DNA of 53,776 nt from Planctomycetota bacterium. Lineage in GTDB: Bacteria > Planctomycetota > UBA1135 > GCA-002686595. The notes under the pieces were generated by a model, which saw only the letters and a program-made list of their open reading frames with translations, was not told the origin of the DNA and ran no database searches. Location of the stretch: the NCBI GenBank assembly GCA_029259635.1, contig JAJDEU010000031.1, positions 1 through 53,776 on the forward strand. Reading direction: 5' to 3'. The translations under genes were made by a program, and so were the position numbers. Shown one piece after another: positions 16,716 to 22,923 of the stretch (within the stretch, counting starts at the first letter, position 1; each line of letters opens with the position of its first letter).

Positions 16716-18098
16716 TCAGCTGTGTTCACCGCGCAGGGCCGCGAGTCCGGCGGTGAGTGCGGCGAGAGGAAGCACGATCAGGTTGGCAAGGTTGGCCCAG
16801 GTCTGCGTGCCGAGCTCTTCGCTCGCGCCTTCGGGCAATCCGACGAAGGAGTACTGAAGTGCGGCGAAGGCCAGCGCGAACAAGAGCAGAGTGAAGGCGA
16901 GCTCGCGACCGGGTCGTGCGGCGATTGGATCGGCGGGGTGCTGGGAGTGTGCTCGGCGGAGGATGAGGCCGCGGACAGTCAGTAGCAGGAAGACCGGAAA
17001 CAGGAGCGCGAAGTGGGCGGGAGAGAGCGCGGCAAGGGCGCGGTCGAAGATGCTCGCGCTTGGCCAGTCGGATATGTCGAACGCGAGTTGATGCGTGAAC
17101 TTCCCGGCGATCGGCCAGGCGAAGAATAGCCACAGTGCGCCGGCCTTGAGGGCGAGAGATTTGCGCGAGGGGAGCGGGGTCGTGATCACGAGGGCAGTGA
17201 TCGCGAAGGCGGCGAGGGCCAGGCCGCTCCAGGAGGAGAGGATTTGGCTGAGGAAGGCGATGACGGCGAGCGCGCCGGAGCGTCGGTCGCCGTGGCGCAA
17301 CCAAGAGATGCTGAAGGCGGCTCCGCCGGTGAAGCACATGGCGGTCACGAGCTCGGCGTGTGCGAAGGCGATGCTGGTCGCGGCGAAGGGCGTGAGCAGG
17401 ACGGCGATGCCGATGAGCCAGCGCAGTGCAGGCGAGCGACGCGCGCTCGCAAGGCCGTGGACGACGAGCAGCGCGGTTGCGATCCACGACGCCCATCCGA
17501 AGACGGGCGAAATCAGTGAGCCGCCGGTGAAGAAGGCTGCTGTCGTTTGGCCGAAGAAGGTGTGCGAGAGGTCGACGAGAAAAGTGGCGGGTGCGGCGAG
17601 GACGGCGCGGAGTTGAAGGGCGGCGGCGAGTGCGAAGAGGAGTGGCAAGGCGCGTGCGAAGCCGCGGCATTTTTCGCGCGTGGGGTTGTGATAGGGCGCG
17701 ATGGCGCCGGGCAGACTGAGCAGTCGAGCGGCGAGGATGATGAGCCACGGCGCGAGGAGGGCGGCGGGGCGTCCGATGAAATTGACTAGCGAAGTCCCGA
17801 GGTCGGTGGTGAGCACGACGTTCGTGAAGCCGAGCGCGCACACGCCGAGTAGGTGAGAGGTCGCCCAGGTGGTGGCGAGTGCGCGCGGTTCGAAACTACC
17901 CAGCTGGCCGGCGGGCAGCAGCGAGAGCAGGACGCGGCCGACGCCCGCGAACGCGAGCAGGCCAAGCAGGGTCTCGACCACCGCCGGCGTTTTGCCGGAA
18001 CCCGGCAGATCGCCGATCGCAAGCTGGGTCGCGACGACTCCGACAACGGCGATCAGGCCGAGCGCTCCGCCCACGATCTTATCACTCCTGAAATTCAC
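16716..18098 (-). CDS. polytopic membrane protein
   Basis: A 460-residue protein with about twelve hydrophobic segments distributed through its length, separated by short Arg/His-rich loops. The first, GGALGLIAVVGVVATQL, begins near residue 10. It resembles the membrane parts of glycosyltransferase-like or mannosyltransferase-like proteins only in general layout, and no catalytic motif could be identified. It starts at a GTG (18098). The gene is alone, convergent with the gene at 16131 and divergent from the amidase gene at 18143. Transport or envelope-polymer assembly is possible, but nothing in the sequence decides it. Confidence 0.6.
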   Translation of the reverse strand: MNFRSDKIVGGALGLIAVVGVVATQLAIGDLPGSGKTPAVVETLLGLLAFAGVGRVLLSLLPAGQLGSFEPRALATTWATSHLLGVCALGFTNVVLTTDLGTSLVNFIGRPAALLAPWLIILAARLLSLPGAIAPYHNPTREKCRGFARALPLLFALAAALQLRAVLAAPATFLVDLSHTFFGQTTAAFFTGGSLISPVFGWASWIATALLVVHGLASARRSPALRWLIGIAVLLTPFAATSIAFAHAELVTAMCFTGGAAFSISWLRHGDRRSGALAVIAFLSQILSSWSGLALAAFAITALVITTPLPSRKSLALKAGALWLFFAWPIAGKFTHQLAFDISDWPSASIFDRALAALSPAHFALLFPVFLLLTVRGLILRRAHSQHPADPIAARPGRELAFTLLLFALAFAALQYSFVGLPEGASEELGTQTWANLANLIVLPLAALTAGLAALRGEHS

Positions 18099-18142
18099 GC
18101 CGCGATGATTCCCGATTCACGCGTTTGAATCCACGGCCATCC

Positions 18143-18979
18143 ATGCAGAATGGCGGAATGCTCATCGGCGCTTTTTCTCTGAACCCACGGCGCGGCGACG
18201 TCGCCGGAAACCTGGCGGCCGCCGAAGCCGGATTGCGCGAGGCGAGCGCCGCTGGCTGCCGCTTGGTGGTCTTGCCAGAGATGTGGACGACCTCCTTCGC
18301 CGACTTCTCCGAGCCCGCGAAGACCGCCGCGCTCTTTGCCGAGAGCGAGCGAGCCCTCGAGCGCGTGTCCGAACTCTCGAAAGAACTCGATCTGGTAATC
18401 GCCGGAACAGCGCCCGCGATGAACGGCGCAGCTCTCCCGTTCAACCGCCTGACGATCTTTGCGCGCGGCGAGCGCGTGCTTGAGTACGACAAGGTGCATC
18501 TGTTCACTCCGACGGCGGAAGAGTTGAGCTTTGCCGCGGGTACAAAAGCTCCGCTCTGCATCGACTCCGAGCGAACGGGTTTGCCGCCGATGTCGGGCGC
18601 GACCTGCTACGATCTGCGCTTCGGCGAAACCTTCAAGCCCGCGATTCGATCCGGCGCCAAGCTGCTCGTCATTCCCGCGCAGTGGCCGACGCCGCGGCAG
18701 AGTCACTGGGGCGCGCTGCTCTCGGGGTGTGCCGTCGAGAATCAGTGCTTTGTCGTCGGCTGCAATCGCACCGGCACCGAGCTGGTCGGACGGCGCAAGA
18801 TGGAACTCGTGTTTCCCGGCAATTCGATGGTGGTCGACCCGAGTGGAAAGGTCTTGGTCGAGGGCCAAGGCGATACGGGACTGATCGTCGCCGACGTCGA
18901 CTTCGATGAGGTCGATCGCATTCGCACGCGCGTGCCGGTCAAGAAGGATCGGCGCGATGATCTCTACGCCGATTGGTAG
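18143..18979 (+). CDS. nitrilase-superfamily carbon-nitrogen hydrolase (omega-amidase-like)
   Basis: A 278-residue hydrolase of the nitrilase superfamily. The Glu-Lys-Cys triad is complete: Glu in VVLPEMWTT, Lys in YDKVHLFTP, Cys in GATCYDLRFGE. NRTGTE and the late FPGNSMVVDPSGKV are also typical. The length and DKVHLF/CYDLRF wording fit the omega-amidase / NIT2 branch, which hydrolyses 2-oxoglutaramate or 2-oxosuccinamate to the keto acid and ammonia; other small amides are possible. The start is either ATG 18143 or ATG 18158. Its stop codon lies ten bases before a palindromic repeat element (18989-19155). Confidence 0.8.
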   Translation: MQNGGMLIGAFSLNPRRGDVAGNLAAAEAGLREASAAGCRLVVLPEMWTTSFADFSEPAKTAALFAESERALERVSELSKELDLVIAGTAPAMNGAALPFNRLTIFARGERVLEYDKVHLFTPTAEELSFAAGTKAPLCIDSERTGLPPMSGATCYDLRFGETFKPAIRSGAKLLVIPAQWPTPRQSHWGALLSGCAVENQCFVVGCNRTGTELVGRRKMELVFPGNSMVVDPSGKVLVEGQGDTGLIVADVDFDEVDRIRTRVPVKKDRRDDLYADW

Positions 18980-18988
18980 CGCGTTCAG

Positions 18989-19155
18989 CTAGCAGCCCGT
19001 GATAAAAGTCATTCACCCAATAAGCGGCCGATTTTCGGCCAGGTCGGCACTCGAAAGCCTCACCGAATCCACGGATTCGGCTTCGTTTTCGTGCACCCAC
19101 CTGACCAAAAAATTTGCTGCTTATTGAGCAAAGCACTTTCACCACGTTCAGCTAG
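18989..19155. repeat. palindromic repeat element, copy A (MITE-like or structured RNA)
   Basis: A 167-base imperfect palindrome related to the sequence at 53636-53776 (about 80% identity over the first 120 bases, aligned by hand). Both begin CTAGCAGCCCGTG. The ends are inverted repeats of about 30 bases: CGTGATAAAAGTCATTCACC at the left against CGTGGTGAAAGTGCTTTGCT read from the right. Internal helices differ between the copies by paired changes: CCGAATCC/GGATTCGG here against CCGAATCT/AGATTCGG there. CGTTCAGCTAGC occurs at both ends (18982-18993 and 19145-19156), possibly a target duplication. The right end supplies the stop codon of the small gene at 19148-19387. Confidence 0.75.
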
Positions 19156-19387
19156 CGAGCAAGCGCGCGATCAGCGAGGGCTTCTTCGCGCGCGCTTCAA
19201 AGTCCGCGCAGTCTCCGCGCAGGTTGATCTTCTCGTGATCGCCGGGGACCTGCTGCTCGTCCAGAAAAGCTTCCTTCTGGCGCCCCGGCATGTTCGTGTC
19301 TTTGAAGCAACCAGCAATGCGAGCTTGGTGGGGCGCCGCCCGAAAGTGGATGCAGTCCGAGCAGTGAACTCTGTTTTTATCCGACAT
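19148..19387 (-). CDS. small cysteine-rich hypothetical protein
   Basis: A 79-residue protein beginning MSDKNRVHCSDCIHFR, with four cysteines (C-x2-C near the N-terminus, then GCFKD and GDCADFEARAKKPS). The pattern suggests a small zinc-binding or redox domain. Similar short proteins with a C-x-x-C-I/A-H-F start and a late G-D-C-x-D-F occur in many bacteria as uncharacterised cysteine-rich proteins. I chose the ATG at 19387 because upstream sequence in the same frame is not protein-like. Its last two codons and stop lie in the end of the palindromic repeat, so the C-terminus may have been altered by insertion of that element. Confidence 0.6.
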   Translation of the reverse strand: MSDKNRVHCSDCIHFRAAPHQARIAGCFKDTNMPGRQKEAFLDEQQVPGDHEKINLRGDCADFEARAKKPSLIARLLAS

Positions 19388-19599
19388 AGCTTTGGCAGGT
19401 TTCGAGAAGGGATTCGAGTGCCGCGTCTCGACCGTGGAGTCACCGAGTGGCGGGGGACGAGCGCGCTCGCAAATCGAGAGCGCAGAATTCTGACCGCTCG
19501 CGCCCCGCTTCGAAAGCCCGAAGAGGGCTTGTTCCATAAGAAAAGGACCGACGACTGCCAAAGCACCCGCCGATCCCTCTCATTCAGGAGGTGAGCTGT

Positions 19600-20217
19600 T
19601 CAGATCATGGGCAGGGGCGCTTCGTCCAGCATCGGCGGAGCCTGGATGCCCGAATTGTCCAGCCCGGAAACCGAGGGGACGTGGAAGAGCGCTTCTTGGA
19701 TTTGGGCCCCAGCATTCGTTCCCGTCGAGCTGGAGTAGAAGTAGGAGCTTCGGAACCCGGTGCTGCTCGAGCTGGCTGAGCCGGCCGAGGCCGCGTTGAC
19801 CGGCGCGTTCGATGGGGGTCCCGGCGCGCCGGTCCAGGCTGTAATCCCAGCCGTATTCGCCGTCAGGAACATCGGTCGACCCGCGGTCAGGACTCCGAGG
19901 TCGATCGAGAACTCGCGTGTCGTCGTGAGGCCGTTCGGTTTCAGCGAGAGCAACTCCAGAGTCACTCCCTCGGTTCCACCGTGAGGAATAGGCCAAGCCA
20001 GCGATGCGCCTGCAGGCAGCGCGCGAACAAACCGCGCTTCGTTGAAACCGAAGACCAACAGGTGATCGTGGTGCGTCGAGTTGACGGCCAAAAACGCATC
20101 GCTGTCGATGCGAATATCGATCACTTGATTGTTTGTTGAGGCTCCTGCGTCGTCGGCATCGCCAGTGTTGAGGGCTGTTCCGACTACCAGGGCCATCGAG
20201 AGAGCTGCAGAGATCAT
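19600..20217 (-). CDS. secreted hypothetical protein
   Basis: A 205-residue exported protein of unknown function. The N-terminus (MISAALSMALVVGTALNTG) acts as a signal peptide. The mature part has beta-strand patterns (IDIRIDSDAFLAV, LLVFGFNEARFVRAL) followed by a Ser/Ala/Gly-rich linker near residues 150-170 (ASAGSASSSSTGFRSS) and a short Pro-rich tail. The first domain, with HDHLLVFGF and a G-G-T-E-G-V turn, looks like a small immunoglobulin-type or cohesin-like fold. GAGGAGAGG lies upstream of the ATG on this strand, which fixes the start. It stands alone. Confidence 0.6.
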   Translation of the reverse strand: MISAALSMALVVGTALNTGDADDAGASTNNQVIDIRIDSDAFLAVNSTHHDHLLVFGFNEARFVRALPAGASLAWPIPHGGTEGVTLELLSLKPNGLTTTREFSIDLGVLTAGRPMFLTANTAGITAWTGAPGPPSNAPVNAASAGSASSSSTGFRSSYFYSSSTGTNAGAQIQEALFHVPSVSGLDNSGIQAPPMLDEAPLPMI

Positions 20218-20502
20218 GTGAAACCTCTCCTCTACGAGGACTGTGGTTGTCTTTCCACTTCATGTTCTCGGAGCGTTTTCCAAATCCCTTGAGCGGTTAT
20301 CTCCAGGTCGGCCCGAGAGGGGGAATACGGGCGCTAACGAGGCTCTCCGAGTCGATTAACGTTGGCAGCGCTCTTCGCCGAGCATCCTCGCCGCTCTGGG
20401 ATCTGTCGCTAGGGGCGATGCGGTTCGCAGTGCGATTCGCTCCAACGGTTAGACTCGAACGAGTTGCATTCGCCAACGAGTTCAAGATTCTTGAGTCCTT
20501 CG

Positions 20503-21006
20503 ATGAACACTTCAGTGGGAAGCGAGGGAGAGCGAGCCCGAAAAGTTCGCGTTTCCGATGATTTGCCCAGCGCCGATCTCACGGATCGTCGGTTCGAGCG
20601 ATTATCGAAGCGCCGTACCTCGAAGTTGACGGCATTCGCAGAGCAGCGCTTCATCTCCGTCGTCCTCGGAGTTTTACTCGGATTCGCCATTTGGTGCGGA
20701 GTTCAGTACTTCTCTGAACGCGACAACTTTGACTCCACCATCCACGCGACCTATTTCCTGGTCCTCTACGCCACCGGTTACTCCCTCGGTCTGATTCGAA
20801 AGGGCCACCCTTTCGTCGCCAGCTTCGCGATGGTCGCGAGCCAGCCCGTCGCGTATCTCATCTACCCCAACGCAAAGGGCGAGTTGGGCAACCTGTTCCC
20901 GATCGCCGCCGCCATGCTCTTCGCCTGTGGGCTGCCCACCGTCGGCTTGACCTATTTCGCGACTTTGCTTCGTCGCGCCATCGCCCGAAAATCAACGGCC
21001 CGGTAG
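20503..21006 (+). CDS. small membrane protein, four predicted segments
   Basis: A 167-residue protein with a charged N-terminal 50 residues (ERARKVRVSDDLPSADLTDR) and four hydrophobic segments (RFISVVLGVLLGFAIWCGV, ATYFLVLYATGYSLG, FVASFAMVASQPVAYLIY, LFPIAAAMLFACGLP). It is unrecognised. It is the first of a run of short plus-strand genes with weak ribosome binding sites and little relation to one another. The start at 20503 is chosen over 20464 because the upstream residues are low-complexity Ser/Pro. AACGGTTAGAC at 20444, just upstream, resembles the boundary motifs seen further right. Confidence 0.5.
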   Translation: MNTSVGSEGERARKVRVSDDLPSADLTDRRFERLSKRRTSKLTAFAEQRFISVVLGVLLGFAIWCGVQYFSERDNFDSTIHATYFLVLYATGYSLGLIRKGHPFVASFAMVASQPVAYLIYPNAKGELGNLFPIAAAMLFACGLPTVGLTYFATLLRRAIARKSTAR

Positions 21007-21061
21007 AGAAGCTCCAACTTCGCATGGCGTTTGACTAAAACCGTTATAGTGGCACACCCCG

Positions 21062-21448
21062 ATGAAGCAGAAGCTCTTGTACATGGAACTCAAGTCGGAG
21101 CGTGCTGACTGCGGACCTGCGTGGATCGGCCTCGCCACCTTGTCGAAGTCTGGTCGAACCGTTTACTTCAACGGGCGAGCTCTTAAGCGAGCTGTAGGTG
21201 GCGGAGTATCGGGTAATCACTATTGCGTGGAAACCGGGGACGAGTTCTGGGTTTCAGCGCCCAAGAGGAATGGACTCGATAGACATTGGGCTGGCGGGGG
21301 CATCGTCTTGGTCGCTGCTGACTCTGTTTCCGAGTATCTCGCCTTTCGCGGTTGGGACAAGATCGACCCCAAACAGCACCGCGCAACGTCGGATATCGTC
21401 GTAACCGATATCGAGAAGTTCACCGACATCGAAAATCAGACTCTATGA
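21062..21448 (+). CDS. small conserved-looking protein with SGRTVYFNG motif
   Basis: A 128-residue cytoplasmic protein. MELKSERADCGPAWIGLA, SKSGRTVYFNGRAL, GGGVSGNHYCVETGDEFWVS and KRNGLDRHWAGGG are features of a widespread small protein family of unknown function; members are sometimes misnamed in databases as 1-deoxy-D-xylulose-5-phosphate synthase, which they are not. It is probably a compact beta-barrel. No signal peptide or membrane segment is present. It starts at an ATG with no clear Shine-Dalgarno sequence and is followed within 35 bases by a lipoprotein gene, with a boundary motif between (21461-21505). Confidence 0.65.
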   Translation: MKQKLLYMELKSERADCGPAWIGLATLSKSGRTVYFNGRALKRAVGGGVSGNHYCVETGDEFWVSAPKRNGLDRHWAGGGIVLVAADSVSEYLAFRGWDKIDPKQHRATSDIVVTDIEKFTDIENQTL

Positions 21449-21460
21449 CATGCCGATGCA

Positions 21461-21505
21461 GACGGCGGGCTCTTCGGGCCGTTGCTGATTGGCCTCGCCG
21501 CTAGA
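21461..21505. repeat. gene-boundary motif, site 1
   Basis: ACGGCGG (21462), then GCTGATT (21484), then GCCGCTAG (21497). ACGGC and GCCGT can pair across the first half. It has the same order and spacing as the sites at 26514 and 27855, with degenerate right end. Confidence 0.4.
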
Positions 21506-21520
21506 TTGACCGTGCCCAAC

Positions 21521-21955
21521 ATGATGAAACTTCTAGCAATCGTGATCTGCTCCGCAACCGTTGCGGCATGCAGTTCGGACGTGATCCCTCTCTCGAACAT
21601 CGAGATCGAAGGGACATCCGAGCAAGCTGACTCGGAGTACATCTACTTCACTTCGTCTGCAGGCAATTCGTGCGGCGGCATTCGCATCGAGGAAGATGGC
21701 GCGCAGCGACGAATTACGTTCGTTCGTGAGGGGGCTCCAGTTGACGCCGAGACCGTGCTCTCGAACGACTACGCCTGGGAGGGATTTCTTCGCGTCGAAG
21801 TGCCGCTGAGCGAAACAATCCTTACCGACGGCGGATCGATGACACTGATCTCCGCGGACTCGTGGTCGGAGAACGAGATCGGGACGTATTCCTATCCACC
21901 ACGAAAGCTATCCGACGAGCAGGAGCAGTCGGACCGCCGCTCGGCCGACGGCTGA
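21521..21955 (+). CDS. hypothetical lipoprotein
   Basis: A 144-residue protein with a lipoprotein signal (MMKLLAIVICSATVAACSS; lipobox AAC). The mature domain is acidic with beta-strand alternation (YIYFTSSAGNSCGGIRI, RITFVREGAPV) and ends in a very polar tail (LSDEQEQSDRRSADG). No family recognised. The ATG at 21521 is chosen because it gives a complete lipoprotein signal. The stop codon lies inside a GCTGATCAG boundary motif and the next gene starts five bases later. Confidence 0.55.
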   Translation: MMKLLAIVICSATVAACSSDVIPLSNIEIEGTSEQADSEYIYFTSSAGNSCGGIRIEEDGAQRRITFVREGAPVDAETVLSNDYAWEGFLRVEVPLSETILTDGGSMTLISADSWSENEIGTYSYPPRKLSDEQEQSDRRSADG

Positions 21956-21960
21956 TCAGA

Positions 21961-22488
21961 ATGTTTAGACTTCTCTTCGTTCTTCTTGCGATGACGCAAA
22001 CGACCAGTTGTGCGGCATCGGAGATGGATGGCACTCCGGTTCCGGAGCACTACGCCTACCTATTCGAAGGCGGGCTCTTTCCAGCCGAGGTGCCCTCGAC
22101 CCGCGCAGCGCTGCCCTTCGAAAAGATTCAAATGACCCACTCGGGCGTTTGGTATACACCCGGCTCAACGATCACTATGTGGCGGGATGGCAGAGCAGAA
22201 GGCAGTTTGGGAATCGGAGAAGTCACGCTGTGGGACTTTGGCGCGCTCTGCTATCTCATCGAGAAACTAAACTTCGCCTCGATGGCGGGGCACTACCAGG
22301 CGGACGGTACAGACAATGGGACGTCGATCGTGAAGGTGTGGAGGTCGGGGCAAGCGGAACCGACCGTTGTCCGTGACTACGGCGGAGTTGGGCCCATTGA
22401 ACTGTGGGGAATCCAGACGGCCATCGACGGAGTTGCTGGCCGAATCCATTGGGAAGAGGCAGGCCAACCAAGTGGTACGACGAATTAA
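21961..22488 (+). CDS. hypothetical lipoprotein, possibly DUF6438-like
   Basis: A 175-residue protein with a signal sequence ending in a lipobox (FVLLAMTQTTSC). The mature domain has a possible DUF6438-like arrangement: QMTHSGVWYTPGSTITMWRD at its start, then LCYLIEKLNFASMAGHYQ, and a late TVVRDYGGVGPIELWGIQTA. In that family the first half binds or mimics a peptide-like strand and the function is unknown. The assignment is a resemblance only. The start at 21961 follows the previous stop codon by five bases, so the two lipoprotein genes are likely translated from one message. Confidence 0.55.
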   Translation: MFRLLFVLLAMTQTTSCAASEMDGTPVPEHYAYLFEGGLFPAEVPSTRAALPFEKIQMTHSGVWYTPGSTITMWRDGRAEGSLGIGEVTLWDFGALCYLIEKLNFASMAGHYQADGTDNGTSIVKVWRSGQAEPTVVRDYGGVGPIELWGIQTAIDGVAGRIHWEEAGQPSGTTN

Positions 22489-22490
22489 CC

Positions 22491-22530
22491 TTCGACCGGC
22501 CGCTGATCGCCAAAGCCGTTCGTTCGACCG
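22491..22530. repeat. gene-boundary motif, site 3, between 8-bp direct repeats
   Basis: CCGCTGATCGCC followed by AAAGCCGTTCG matches the motif at 27875. TTCGACCG occurs at both ends (22491-22498 and 22523-22530). The right copy ends directly at the next ATG. Confidence 0.45.
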
Positions 22531-22845
22531 ATGACTTCTGACGCCCGCATCTCGTTTACGAGGCCACGGGAGTGGTTCGGCAGGTTCCGCAAGCTCGGGG
22601 TCTTGGTTGACGGGGAGGTTGTTGCCCTAGTCGGAATCGGAGAGACAACCGTGCTTAGCGTGGTGCCCGGCCAACACCGCCTGCAGCTTAAAATGGACTG
22701 GTGCACGTCACCGGAGCTGGAGATCTTCGCGGAGGCAGGGCGGACTTGCCATTATCGCTCTCACAGCCCAAGTGTGTGGCGGGCGTCCAAGATGATGCGT
22801 GCCCAACCCGAGTCGTTCTTTCAGCTGATGCCGGACGATGGGTAA
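22531..22845 (+). CDS. small protein of the LKxDWCxSPEL type
   Basis: A 104-residue protein. RKLGVLVDGEVVALVGIGET and VVPGQHRLQLKMDWC followed by TSPELEIFAEAG match a common small beta-sandwich family in which a dipeptide-repeat-like domain has a G-E-x-x-x-x-x-x-P-G-x-H-x-L-x-x-K-x-D-W-C signature. The family has no assigned function, and members often sit next to membrane or toxin-like genes. The ATG at 22531 comes directly after the boundary motif, a layout like that of a gene cassette. No signal peptide is visible. The next gene is on the opposite strand. Confidence 0.6.
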   Translation: MTSDARISFTRPREWFGRFRKLGVLVDGEVVALVGIGETTVLSVVPGQHRLQLKMDWCTSPELEIFAEAGRTCHYRSHSPSVWRASKMMRAQPESFFQLMPDDG

Positions 22846-22923
22846 GACAACTAACGAGCAGGGAGAGCAGCTCGGTGTTCGGCTGGGCGCGAAGCGCGAA
22901 TGAGTTGGCTCGGATCGCGACGC

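Noticed and set aside
19091..19594. Plus-strand open frame (167 residues) opposite the small Cys-rich gene
   Set aside because: The minus strand has the paired-cysteine pattern of a real small protein, while this frame is Arg/Leu-rich without motifs.
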